Origin: Alphaproteobacteria bacterium MarineAlpha3_Bin7
GTDB lineage: Bacteria; Pseudomonadota; Alphaproteobacteria; Rhodospirillales; UBA2165
Length of the DNA: 35,601 nucleotides
Direction: 5' to 3'
NCBI GenBank assembly: GCA_002937995.1
Contig: PTLG01000007.1
Location: 1-35,601, forward strand
The translations under genes were made by a program, and so were the position numbers. How positions within the stretch are numbered: position 1 is the stretch's first letter; every line of letters starts with the position of its first letter. Positions 1 to 8,464 of this stretch are shown piece by piece. The notes under the pieces are model-generated. The model was not told where the DNA came from. It searched no databases and saw nothing but the letters and a program-made list of their open reading frames with translations.

Positions 1-1134
1 AACTTTGATGATATGGATTGCGACAAAAATGGTGGACTGGATGGTGCTGAAATAAAAGGTTTTTTCACAGGCACTGGTTGTCCAGAAAAAACTGCATCTA
101 AACCTGATAATAAGACTAAGAAGAAAAAGACTGTAAGTGGTGGAAATAGAAGACCTCCTCCAGCTGTAAAGTTGGCAACAGTTGTCTCAGAAATTGCGGG
201 AGAAACTTATAAAGTTGCTGGGAGAGTAATAGCTCTACAGTCTGGTTCCTTATCTACAAGAGTAAGCGGAACAATTAATAAAATTTCTGTTGAAGTTGGT
301 GATAGGGTTACGGAAGGGTATATAATAGCAAAACTGAGAGATGGGCGTATTAGGGCCGATAGAAAAAAAGCATTAGCTCTCCTTAAACGTCAACAAGTAG
401 CACTAAAAAATGCTGTTCGAGAACTAAACAGAATTAAAAGGCTGAGAAAGTCTGCCGCTTATTCAAGGGCTAGGTTTGAGGAACTTGAAGGTCAAGTCGC
501 AGAAAGACAGTCTCAGGTATCTGAAGTTTCTGCAGCATTAGAACGCATTGAAATTGATGTCAGGGATACAGTAATAAAGGCTCCTTTTTCGGGCGTTATT
601 ACACAAAAACACGTCGAAAAAGGTACGCATGTCAATACGGGATCTCCCATAGTTACGTTAATCAATGACAACAAGGTGGAAATTGAAGTCGATATTCCAA
701 GTTTTAGAATTTCTTCTATAACTAGTGCCACTATAGCTAATCTTGTACTAGACAATGGAAACAAGGTACCCATTCAGGTTAGATCTATTATCCCCAGAGA
801 AGATCTGAGAACGAGAACTCGCCCAGTCCGCTTGCGTCCCACAACTAGCGATGGAATAAAGTATTTAGCCGATAATCAAGCTGTTTTAGTAGAGCTGCCA
901 CTCACAGGATCCCAGCCAATTATCATGGTACCTAAAGATGCGATAATAAAAAGAGCTAATGGTAATGTAGCCTTTGTTGTAAAAGGGGAAAATGCATCAA
1001 TGAGAAGCGTCCGAGTTGGCCGAGGTGTTGGATCAACATTTGAAGTATTAGATGGTTTAAAACCTGGCGAAAATGTTGTGATAAGAGGTAATGAAAGACT
1101 TGGTGCTGGGGGCAAAGTGCGAATAGTACAATAG
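1..1134 (+). CDS. RND efflux periplasmic adaptor (HlyD/AcrA family) with N-terminal EF-hand-like segment, 5'-truncated
   Basis: Periplasmic adaptor subunit that would link the RND pump encoded just downstream to an outer-membrane channel. The frame is open from base 1, so the gene begins outside the window and the ATG at 13 is probably internal. The first visible residues read DDMDCDKNGGLDGAE, a good EF-hand loop (D-x-D-x-N-G-x-x-D-x-x-E). A Lys-rich linker (about residues 27-50 from the ATG) follows. The adaptor part then has a first lipoyl half (GTINKISVEVGDRV), a Lys/Arg/Glu-rich coiled-coil hairpin (about 115-180), a second lipoyl half (IKAPFSGVITQKHVEKGTHV), a beta-barrel and a membrane-proximal domain ending in LKPGENVVIRG. 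It ends 49 bp before the pump gene, which fits one operon. The adaptor call is firm. The substrate is unknown, and whether the EF-hand lies in a larger N-terminal domain cannot be seen. Confidence 0.9.
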   Translation, partial: NFDDMDCDKNGGLDGAEIKGFFTGTGCPEKTASKPDNKTKKKKTVSGGNRRPPPAVKLATVVSEIAGETYKVAGRVIALQSGSLSTRVSGTINKISVEVGDRVTEGYIIAKLRDGRIRADRKKALALLKRQQVALKNAVRELNRIKRLRKSAAYSRARFEELEGQVAERQSQVSEVSAALERIEIDVRDTVIKAPFSGVITQKHVEKGTHVNTGSPIVTLINDNKVEIEVDIPSFRISSITSATIANLVLDNGNKVPIQVRSIIPREDLRTRTRPVRLRPTTSDGIKYLADNQAVLVELPLTGSQPIIMVPKDAIIKRANGNVAFVVKGENASMRSVRVGRGVGSTFEVLDGLKPGENVVIRGNERLGAGGKVRIVQ

Positions 1135-1183
1135 TTAACTTTAATTTTAAAATCGAGCCATCATTGTTAGCAAGGTAGTGTAA

Positions 1184-4100
1184 ATGAATATAATACAAAT
1201 TTCTATTCAGCGTCCGATAGCTGTGGTCGCTATGGTTCTTATGATCGTACTTTTTGGATGGGTATCTTTGCAAAAGGTTCCCATTCAAATGGCTCCAGAT
1301 GTAAGGCAGCCAGTAGTAATCATAAAAACAAATTGGAGGGGAGCTGCCCCATCGGAAATTGAGAGAGAAATAATAACAAAGCAAGAAGAGGAACTGAAAG
1401 GCTTAGAAGGCCTTAAGCGAATAGTAAGTGAGGCAAAACATAATCAGGGGGTAGTGACATTAGAATTTAGCCCTGGCTTAGATTTTAACCGCACTCTTCT
1501 CCTAACAGCAAATCGGTTAGATAGAGTAACAGGCTACCCTGAGGAAGCTGATGAACCAATTATAAGCACATCGGGAACGGACGATAATGCGATAGCTTGG
1601 TTTAGCCTTGTTAGAGATAAAGACAATCAACGACCAATGGATACATACGGCGATTTTCTTCGAGACACAATTGAGAATCGATATGAGAGAATAAATGGTG
1701 TTGGCGGTGTGAACCTTTACGGTGATAGCGAGCGCGAACTCCAGGTTATAGTTGACCCGGCTAAACTTGCAGCATACCGCTTAACTGTGCCTGAAGTAGT
1801 TCAGCGATTAAAAGCAGAAAATGCTGCTGTTACCGGTGGCGATGTAAATGAAGGAAAAAGAAGATATATAGTTCGAACGGATGGAGAACTGAACACCCCA
1901 GAAGATGTAAGAAATGTATTATTAAGAAGTGAGAGGTCCCAGAGAACGGGGAGCCGTCGATCTGAATTTTTTGAGGAAGGTTATGGCAGAGTAACCGTTG
2001 GAGATGTTGCTACCGTCCAACTTGCCTATAAAGAGCGTTTTGGGAGAGGTGTACTGTTAGGAGAGCCAGCGCTTGGATTTAATTTAACCCGAGAACAAGG
2101 CGCCAATGTATTAGAAACAATGAAAGAGGTACGAGCTGTTACAAAAGAACTAGTTAATGGGCCTATCAAACAGGCGGGGCTCTCTCTTAAACAAGTCTAC
2201 GACGAAACACAATATATAAAGTCTTCAATATCTTTGGTTACACAAAATATTTATTATGGTGGAGTGTTGGCTGTTATAGTTTTATTGCTATTTTTGAGAT
2301 CCTGGCGCCCTACTGTAGTCATTGCGGCTGCGATTCCAGTTTCAGTCATAGGAACATTTGTAGCAATGGCTATTTTGGGTAGGTCGTTAAATGTAGTCAG
2401 TTTAGCTGGAATAGCTTTTGCTGTAGGGATGGTTGTAGATGCCGCAATAGTGGTTTTGGAAAATATTTTTAGACTCCGCCAAAATGGACTCAACTCTGCT
2501 GAGGCTGCTTACAAGGGAACTAAGCAAGTTTGGCCAGCCGTACTGGTCTCGTCTCTAACAACTGTTATGGTATTTATCCCTATACTCTATATGGAACTTG
2601 AGGCTGGACAACTATTTCGTGATATTGGTGTTGCTATTTCTGTTTCTGTAGTACTTTCCCTATTTGTGTCTGTAACACTAATTCCTGGCTTATCAAATCG
2701 TATTTTTAGTACGAACAGCATTAATCCAAAAGCAAATTTAACAATTCCAATATTAGACAATTTTGGCCAATCATTTTCTGATTTTTGGACTAAATTTGCA
2801 GCATATGTTGTAAAAAATAAAAGTCAGGCAGCTGGTATCGTAATAGCACTAACATTAGGTGCCTCAATTTTTGCATATATTGCCATGCCTAAAATTGACT
2901 ACTTGCCAACGGGTAATAGAAATTTAGTAATCGGCTTTGTTCAGCCTCCACCTGGTTATAATTTAGATACAATGGAAGAAATTATGGCGAGGGTACAAGA
3001 AAAAACTCGTAAATTTTGGGATAGTACAAAGTCTGGAGCCGATAATACACTCAAAAAGATAGACCGTTTTTTCGTTGTTGCGCTCCAAGGCAGGGCTTTT
3101 ATGGCTGCCTCTCACGTCGATTCAGGTAGCGCTAGTGAACTAATTCCTCTTCTCCAAAAACCAGCAAGAGAAGAGCCTGGAGCCCTTGCGTTCGTTTTCC
3201 AGCCCACCCTATGGGGAAGATCTATCGGGTCTGGCAGAGGGATAAATATTGACGTTTTAGGCCCGAATTTAGAAGCAAACTATGGTGTAGCCCGAACAAT
3301 TTTTTTTAGACTACTAGCAAATTTTTCCCCAGCCAAGGGGAACCGCATCAGACCTAAACCAGCCCTATCGCTTGGAGAACCTGAAGTTAGGGTGACACCA
3401 AATCGTTTAAAACTTAGCGACAACGGTGTTTCCGCACGAGAGCTTGGACAGACTGTGGATGCATTTAATGACGGGCTTAGAGTTGCGGAAATAAATGTTG
3501 ATGGAAAACGGCTAGATCTAACCTTGAAGGGACCAAAACAAGATAGTGAGTATACTCAAAGAATTAATGAGCTTCCTGTAGTAACTAGAGAAGGAAGAAT
3601 TGTCTCAGTTGAAAGTCTGGGTGACATTGAAATTACAAATGGCCCCACTCAGATTAGACGCATAGACCGGTTTAGGACAGTAACTCTACAATTGAGTCCT
3701 AAGGATAATATTCCGCTAGAGGAGGCAATTGATAAGGTCAGAGAAAAAGTTGTAGGACCTGTTTTAAAGCGGGGCCTGCCAGCTGGCGTACAACTAAGAA
3801 TATCGGGTAGTGCCGATAAATTATCAGAGACATGGAACGAAATTACTTTTGACCTGATATTAGCTGTGATAATCGTTTATCTCGTTATGGCGGTATTATT
3901 TGAAAGCTTTATTTACCCATTGATAGTAATGCTATCCGTGCCAGTTGCAGCGGCGGGAGGTCTTATGGGCTTAGCTATCTTAAACTTATATGTAAACCAA
4001 TCATTGGATATGCTGACTATGATGGGTTTTATTATTTTGATAGGAATAGTAGTTAATAATGCAATATTACTAGTTCATCAGACATTAGTTCATATTCGCG

Positions 4101-4351
4101 AAGAAGGAATGCCTGCTGACAAGGCAATTGAAGAAGCGACTAGGAATAGAATTAGACCAATATTTATGTCTACATTGACATCGGTTTTTGGAATGCTTCC
4201 ACTTGTGATATTTCCGGGAGCTGGTTCAGAATTATATAGGGGACTTGGATCAGTGGTACTTGGTGGATTATCCCTCTCAGCTATACTTACTATGGCCTTA
4301 GTGCCTCCTATTATGTCATTTACAGTTGGGTTAATAGAAAAATCTGACTAA
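1184..4351 (+). CDS. RND-family multidrug/solute efflux pump, inner-membrane permease (AcrB-like superfamily)
   Basis: Proton-driven inner-membrane transporter that would work with the adaptor encoded upstream. Its 1055 aa is the normal RND length. The N-terminus (ISIQRPIAVVAMVLMIVLFGW) is the typical first membrane helix after an RP motif. Two large periplasmic loops follow TM1 and TM7, and helix clusters lie at about 355-500 and 880-1050. TM4 reads VGMVVDAAIVVLENI and TM10 reads GIVVNNAILLV. Compared with AcrB, the second TM4 aspartate is Ala and the TM10 lysine is Asn, which as I recall resembles the SwrC-like branch more than AcrB itself. The start is an ATG with an AAGG-type ribosome site about 8 nt upstream. 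No outer-membrane TolC-type gene follows. The substrate cannot be inferred. Confidence 0.95.
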   Translation: MNIIQISIQRPIAVVAMVLMIVLFGWVSLQKVPIQMAPDVRQPVVIIKTNWRGAAPSEIEREIITKQEEELKGLEGLKRIVSEAKHNQGVVTLEFSPGLDFNRTLLLTANRLDRVTGYPEEADEPIISTSGTDDNAIAWFSLVRDKDNQRPMDTYGDFLRDTIENRYERINGVGGVNLYGDSERELQVIVDPAKLAAYRLTVPEVVQRLKAENAAVTGGDVNEGKRRYIVRTDGELNTPEDVRNVLLRSERSQRTGSRRSEFFEEGYGRVTVGDVATVQLAYKERFGRGVLLGEPALGFNLTREQGANVLETMKEVRAVTKELVNGPIKQAGLSLKQVYDETQYIKSSISLVTQNIYYGGVLAVIVLLLFLRSWRPTVVIAAAIPVSVIGTFVAMAILGRSLNVVSLAGIAFAVGMVVDAAIVVLENIFRLRQNGLNSAEAAYKGTKQVWPAVLVSSLTTVMVFIPILYMELEAGQLFRDIGVAISVSVVLSLFVSVTLIPGLSNRIFSTNSINPKANLTIPILDNFGQSFSDFWTKFAAYVVKNKSQAAGIVIALTLGASIFAYIAMPKIDYLPTGNRNLVIGFVQPPPGYNLDTMEEIMARVQEKTRKFWDSTKSGADNTLKKIDRFFVVALQGRAFMAASHVDSGSASELIPLLQKPAREEPGALAFVFQPTLWGRSIGSGRGINIDVLGPNLEANYGVARTIFFRLLANFSPAKGNRIRPKPALSLGEPEVRVTPNRLKLSDNGVSARELGQTVDAFNDGLRVAEINVDGKRLDLTLKGPKQDSEYTQRINELPVVTREGRIVSVESLGDIEITNGPTQIRRIDRFRTVTLQLSPKDNIPLEEAIDKVREKVVGPVLKRGLPAGVQLRISGSADKLSETWNEITFDLILAVIIVYLVMAVLFESFIYPLIVMLSVPVAAAGGLMGLAILNLYVNQSLDMLTMMGFIILIGIVVNNAILLVHQTLVHIREEGMPADKAIEEATRNRIRPIFMSTLTSVFGMLPLVIFPGAGSELYRGLGSVVLGGLSLSAILTMALVPPIMSFTVGLIEKSD

Positions 4352-4358
4352 AGATATC

Positions 4359-4394
4359 GGATAGTAGTGAATATAACGGACTTTCTACTTATCC
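4359..4394. repeat. Stem-loop in the convergent gap after the RND pump gene
   Basis: GGATAGTAG and CTACTTATCC form a 9-bp stem with a single bulged A and a loop of about 17 nt. It begins 8 bp after the pump stop codon, between convergent genes. A role in ending transcription from either side is possible, but no T-run follows on either strand, so a classical intrinsic terminator is not shown. Confidence 0.35.
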
Positions 4395-4435
4395 CATACC
4401 CTAGCCAATCTTTATATAGCATCCATCAGAGTAGA

Positions 4436-4801
4436 TTAACGAGGAGCCGCTGCATTAGGTTTAATCTGTCCCAACGAGGGCGACTTTTCGCCATGGGGAG
4501 ATGGTCTTGCGTAACAACTAACATCTCCTAAGGTTGGATAACAATAAACTTCGTCTGGGGTCACCACTTCATCTTCTTCGCAATAATGCCTGCCCGTATT
4601 CTTTCTTACCGTTGAACAATTTTTACCAGTAGAAAATGAAACTATATGATCATTGATGGTTTTATTTGTTGTAATAAGAGTTACCCCGTCCAATCCCACC
4701 ATATTTGGCATATAAGAAGACCCAGCAGTTACTAACGAGCAAGCCCCTAATCCACACAAAATATTACATATAATAAAAATGTATAGGAATTCTCTTAACA
4801 T
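4436..4801 (-). CDS. Small conserved lipoprotein of unknown function
   Basis: Predicted 121-aa secreted lipoprotein. A hydrophobic signal peptide (FLYIFIICNILCGLGACS) ends in a lipobox, LGAC, so the mature protein would start at about Cys21 and be membrane-anchored in the periplasm. The mature part has a NKTINDHIVSFSTGKNCSTV block, then YCEEDE, then VYCYPTLGDVSCYARP, with four further cysteines that could form disulfides. From memory this pattern of blocks occurs in hypothetical lipoproteins of other alphaproteobacteria; no function is known to me. It is transcribed alone, convergent with the RND operon and divergent from the yfgM-bamB-der operon. No clear Shine-Dalgarno is seen before the ATG. 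The tail is Pro/Ala-rich and probably disordered. Confidence 0.75.
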   Translation of the reverse strand: MLREFLYIFIICNILCGLGACSLVTAGSSYMPNMVGLDGVTLITTNKTINDHIVSFSTGKNCSTVRKNTGRHYCEEDEVVTPDEVYCYPTLGDVSCYARPSPHGEKSPSLGQIKPNAAAPR

Positions 4802-4954
4802 ATTTGTGAGCCGTATAGGTTATTTTCGTAATATAGTACTGATACTAGCTTAACGAATCTTTAAAAAACTATACCAAAAAGAATTTATGTAGCTTTATAT
4901 AATTTCTGTTTTGTTTCAGTAAAATGAGCATAGAAGATCTTTTTAATCTCTTAG

Positions 4955-4983
4955 TTGCGACAATCCATCTGTTAAACTATATT
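4955..4983 (+). promoter_or_regulatory. Sigma70-type promoter for the yfgM-bamB-der operon
   Basis: TTGCGA and TATATT are separated by exactly 17 bp and end 27 bp before the preferred ATG at 5011. The expected transcription start near 4990 would leave a leader of about 20 nt containing the ribosome site GGTGGAG. It is the best match in the 209-bp divergent spacer; a second TATAAT near 4900 has no good -35. Confidence 0.5.
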
Positions 4984-5010
4984 TAGAGTTTATAGCAAGT
5001 GGTGGAGATT

Positions 5011-5676
5011 ATGGCAGATTCCAAGAGCGACGATGATATTTTTGTTAAAGAAGTTGAGGAGGAAATAAAGCAAGAGAACTTGCTGAATCTTTGGAAAAGA
5101 TTTGGTAAAATAATCATAGCCGTGGTTACGTTATTTATAATTGGTATTGCTGGCTTTAAGGGATGGGAGTCCTACGACAGAAATCAAAGGGAGCACCAAA
5201 GCCTAAATTATAATAACTTAATTAATTCATTGGCAGAAGGTTCACATAAAAAAGCTTTATTGATACTGGAAAGCATGGAAACAAATCAGGTACGCAGTTA
5301 TTCAACTCTGACAAAATTAATCAACCCAACCATCTTAAATTCTAGTGGTAAAAGTCGAGAAAAAGCTGTTTCCTATGAAAATATAATGCAAAATGATTCT
5401 GTAGAACCCATATTTAAGGATCTGGCACTAATACTTTGGGGGTACGACAACCTATCCAGCTCTCAACCTTCAAAAATTACTACCAAACTTGCAAGATTAA
5501 ATGATTCTGGCAGCCCTTGGAGACATTCAGCAAGAGAAATTATTGCCCTAAGTGAAAAACGTGCCGGAAACAGAGAAAAAGCTAGAAGTATCCTAAAAGG
5601 CTTAATTGATGACGCAACAACTCCAAACGGGCTACGCACAAGAGCATCAGAAATATTATTTCTTATGAAGAATTAG
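5011..5676 (+). CDS. YfgM-like membrane-anchored TPR protein
   Basis: Single-pass inner-membrane protein with a periplasmic helical-repeat domain. The N-terminus is acidic and cytoplasmic (DIFVKEVEEEIKQENLLNLWKRFGK), followed by one membrane helix (IIIAVVTLFIIGIAGFKGW) and TPR-like helices to the end. In gammaproteobacteria YfgM is tied to the SecYEG/PpiD periplasmic chaperone network, and the gene also sits directly before bamB and der, as here. The ORF track begins at a GTG (4999), but the ATG at 5011 matches the usual MAD... start of alphaproteobacterial homologues and has GGTGGAG just upstream, although the spacing is short. It ends 6 bp before bamB, so the two are co-transcribed. About 221 aa, similar to the family. 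Confidence 0.85.
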   Translation: MADSKSDDDIFVKEVEEEIKQENLLNLWKRFGKIIIAVVTLFIIGIAGFKGWESYDRNQREHQSLNYNNLINSLAEGSHKKALLILESMETNQVRSYSTLTKLINPTILNSSGKSREKAVSYENIMQNDSVEPIFKDLALILWGYDNLSSSQPSKITTKLARLNDSGSPWRHSAREIIALSEKRAGNREKARSILKGLIDDATTPNGLRTRASEILFLMKN

Positions 5677-5682
5677 GATGTA

Positions 5683-7008
5683 ATGTTGCCCAAATTTATC
5701 CTTAATTATTTCTTATTGTTTCTCATTACAACGATATTATCTAGTTGCGATACCTTCATAGGGGTTAGTGAAGAACCTCCTCTACCTGGAAAACGGATTT
5801 CTATTTTAGCAAAAGAGAAAAAACTGTCTGCAGAGATAGGATCAGATTTAAGAGAAATTCTGTTGCCTCCACCTACACCTAATAATAGTTGGCCACAATC
5901 GGGTGGCTATGCCAACCACGCGATGCATCATATAAAAGTTGATAGCTCACTAGAGGAACTTTGGTCAACGGATATTGGTTCCGGCACAGACGACTCAGAA
6001 CTTTTATTTGCGCCACCAATTTTGGCTGGAAAAACTATTTATACAATGGATGCAGAAAACCAAATTATAGCTACCAATGCTAATACAGGGAATGAGTTGT
6101 GGTCTAAAGAGTTAGAAAATGATGAGGATGAACATCATATCAGCGGGGGATTAGCCTATAGCGAAGGAAACCTATATATCACCACTGGCTGGGGAGAAGT
6201 AATTTGTCTAGATTCAAACTCTGGAAAAGAAAAATGGAAGAAATATTTTGGTTTACCCATGCGAACCCCACCTACGATTTGGAGAGGTAGAATTTTTGTG
6301 ATAACCGTTACTAATAAACTGCTAGTGCTGAATTCCTCAGACGGAGAGGAACTATGGAGTCATCAAAGTATGGATGAAACAACTACTATTCTTGGTGGAG
6401 CCAGCCCAGCTGTAGATAATGGCGTAGTAGTAGTAGCGTATTCATCGGGTGAACTAGCAGCATTGAAGGTGGAAAATGGACAACAATTATGGTCTGACGT
6501 CTTATCTAGCTCTGGTGGGTCTCGTAGTTCAACAAAACTATCAGCAATAAAAGCAAGACCCGTGATAGACAGGGGCTTAGTATTTGCAATGAGTAATCAG
6601 GACTTGCTGGTGTCAATAGATATAAGAACAGGTCGTAGAGTTTGGACCAAACCATTTGGAGGTATTGGAAACCCTTGGGTTGCAGGTAACTTAGTATATG
6701 TCATTAGCAGTTCATATGAGTTGGTGGCATTATCTCGCAAAACTGGTAAGATTTATTGGGTAAAAACGCTTAACGACTTCTACAAAACAAAAAAACAACA
6801 TAAAAACTTAATTTGGACAGGCCCAATATTAGTTAGTGATAGATTACTAGTTGCTAACACCAAGGGACACATCTTATCAATTTCCCCTTATAGTGGCGAA
6901 ATTCTTGGTAATATAAAATTATCCGATGGTCTTACTGTCCCGCCAATAGCTGCTTTAAACACTGTATATTTTTTAACAGAAGATGCAGACTTGATTGCTT
7001 ACCGTTAA
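5683..7008 (+). CDS. bamB: Outer-membrane assembly lipoprotein BamB (PQQ-type beta-propeller)
   Basis: BamB is the beta-propeller lipoprotein of the BAM complex, which folds beta-barrel proteins into the outer membrane. The signal peptide ends in a lipobox (TILSSC), placing the lipid-modified Cys at about residue 22. The mature protein carries repeated PQQ-like blades with the A-x-(D/N)-x-x-T/S-G-x-x-x-W pattern: ATNANTGNELW, CLDSNSGKEKW, VLNSSDGEELW, ALKVENGQQLW, SIDIRTGRRVW, ALSRKTGKIYW. An N-terminal stretch of about 60 residues precedes the propeller, which is common in alphaproteobacteria. Start ATG with AGGA upstream. It lies between the YfgM-like gene and der, the conserved order for bamB. 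Confidence 0.93.
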   Translation: MLPKFILNYFLLFLITTILSSCDTFIGVSEEPPLPGKRISILAKEKKLSAEIGSDLREILLPPPTPNNSWPQSGGYANHAMHHIKVDSSLEELWSTDIGSGTDDSELLFAPPILAGKTIYTMDAENQIIATNANTGNELWSKELENDEDEHHISGGLAYSEGNLYITTGWGEVICLDSNSGKEKWKKYFGLPMRTPPTIWRGRIFVITVTNKLLVLNSSDGEELWSHQSMDETTTILGGASPAVDNGVVVVAYSSGELAALKVENGQQLWSDVLSSSGGSRSSTKLSAIKARPVIDRGLVFAMSNQDLLVSIDIRTGRRVWTKPFGGIGNPWVAGNLVYVISSSYELVALSRKTGKIYWVKTLNDFYKTKKQHKNLIWTGPILVSDRLLVANTKGHILSISPYSGEILGNIKLSDGLTVPPIAALNTVYFLTEDADLIAYR

Positions 7009-7029
7009 TAGTTGGTTTATTGCTTCTCT

Positions 7030-8385
7030 ATGACATTTACTGTGGGTATAATTGGAAGGCCTAACGTTGGAAAATCTACCCTATTTAATAGGCTAGTAGG
7101 TAAACATTTGTCCATAGTTGATCGCACAGCAGGGGTGACAAGAGACTGGCAAAAAGCAAAATGTATGATTGGTGATATAGGCATTGAATTAATAGACACG
7201 GCTGGGCTTGAACCCAAAATTAATGATGGGCTAGATAATAATATTCGTGAGAAAACTCTAGAAGTTATAAAAGTATCAGATTTGATATTTTTCGTTATTG
7301 ATGCCCGAGAGGGAGTAACCCCTAATGATCAATATTTTGCAAATCAATTAAGAAGGGAAAAGACAAAAAAGGTTGTTTTAGCAAACAAATGCGAGGGCAA
7401 CAAAGGTGACCATGGTTATTTTGAAGCATTCAAATTAGGGTTTGGTGAACCAATACCAATATCAGCAGAGCATGGACATGGTCTTGAAGAGTTATATTAT
7501 ACCCTTAAATCTCTTGGCAATATTGTCAGAAAAGATGATTATGATACTGAGGCACCCCAAGACGAACAAAAAGATGATACGATAAAGATTGCAATAGTTG
7601 GCAAGCCAAACGTAGGAAAATCTACTTTCATCAACTGCCTAATCCAAAATGAGAGGTTGCTCACTGGTCCAGAAGCCGGAATAACAAGAGACTCCATTGA
7701 CATAAGTTGGACATATAAAGGTAAAAAGATACAACTTACAGATACTGCTGGAATACGCAGAAAGTCAAAGGTAAAGGAAAATATTGATAAGCTATCCACA
7801 GCAGACACCTATCGATCGATCCAGTTTTGTCACCTAGTTGTTTTAGTGCTGGATTCTAGAGAGCCACTTGATAGGCAAGAATTAGCTCTAGCCAGCCACG
7901 CAATAGATCAAGGACGTATGTTAATTATAGCGCTAAATAAATGGGATGTAGTAAAAAATAAAAAACAGGTACTGGACAAACTTCAATCCAGACTGAGAAC
8001 CTCCCTCACTCAAATCAAAGATATACCTATAATAACCATGTCTGCTTTGACTGGACTAGGTGTTCAAGAGTTACTCCCTAAGGCTCTAAAATTGTTTTCT
8101 CTTTGGGACACTAGAATAAGTACCAGTCCTCTTAACAAATGGCTCGGCTTAGCTGTCTCAAGTAATCCGCCACCACTAATAAGAGGCCGTAGACCAGCGC
8201 TTAGATACGTTACTCAAGCTAAAACTAAGCCACCTGCCTTTATAATTTTTTCGAGCAGAGGAAAGAAAATAGCTGAGAGCTACAGAAGATACTTAGTCAA
8301 TGACCTTGCCAGATCATTTGAGCTAAATAATATACCAATAAGATTAATAATCCGACAGGCTAAAAACCCTTATAACCCTGAGTAG
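7030..8385 (+). CDS. der: Ribosome-associated GTPase Der (EngA)
   Basis: Essential tandem-domain GTPase needed for 50S ribosomal subunit maturation. The first G domain has GRPNVGKST (residues 9-17), a DTAG motif and an ANKCEG G4 motif. The second has GKPNVGKST (about 191), DTAGIRRKSKV and NKWD. A C-terminal KH-like domain (about 370-440) contains the usual RPALRYVTQ segment. The first G4 lacks the classical NKxD aspartate, which I recall being normal in alphaproteobacterial Der (NKxEG). The track's TTG start at 7012 is unlikely; the ATG at 7030 gives the family N-terminus MTFTVGIIGRPNVG, although no strong Shine-Dalgarno precedes it. It is the last gene of the yfgM-bamB-der operon and is convergent with the VWA gene. 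Confidence 0.95.
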   Translation: MTFTVGIIGRPNVGKSTLFNRLVGKHLSIVDRTAGVTRDWQKAKCMIGDIGIELIDTAGLEPKINDGLDNNIREKTLEVIKVSDLIFFVIDAREGVTPNDQYFANQLRREKTKKVVLANKCEGNKGDHGYFEAFKLGFGEPIPISAEHGHGLEELYYTLKSLGNIVRKDDYDTEAPQDEQKDDTIKIAIVGKPNVGKSTFINCLIQNERLLTGPEAGITRDSIDISWTYKGKKIQLTDTAGIRRKSKVKENIDKLSTADTYRSIQFCHLVVLVLDSREPLDRQELALASHAIDQGRMLIIALNKWDVVKNKKQVLDKLQSRLRTSLTQIKDIPIITMSALTGLGVQELLPKALKLFSLWDTRISTSPLNKWLGLAVSSNPPPLIRGRRPALRYVTQAKTKPPAFIIFSSRGKKIAESYRRYLVNDLARSFELNNIPIRLIIRQAKNPYNPE

Positions 8386-8464
8386 TTTTGTAGGTTAGAT
8401 ACAAAAAACTAAGCTAAAACTATTTACTTGATTCACTAAGTTACTGTATCGGGGTTTTATTACT

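Noticed and set aside
956-1384. 142-aa minus-strand ORF across the adaptor/pump junction
   Set aside because: Antisense to two clear RND genes, His/Tyr/Leu-rich composition typical of a shadow frame.
8386-8464. Intrinsic terminator between der and the VWA gene
   Set aside because: GATACA and TGTATC arms exist but enclose a loop of about 40 nt with no T-run placed after either arm, so the evidence is too thin.
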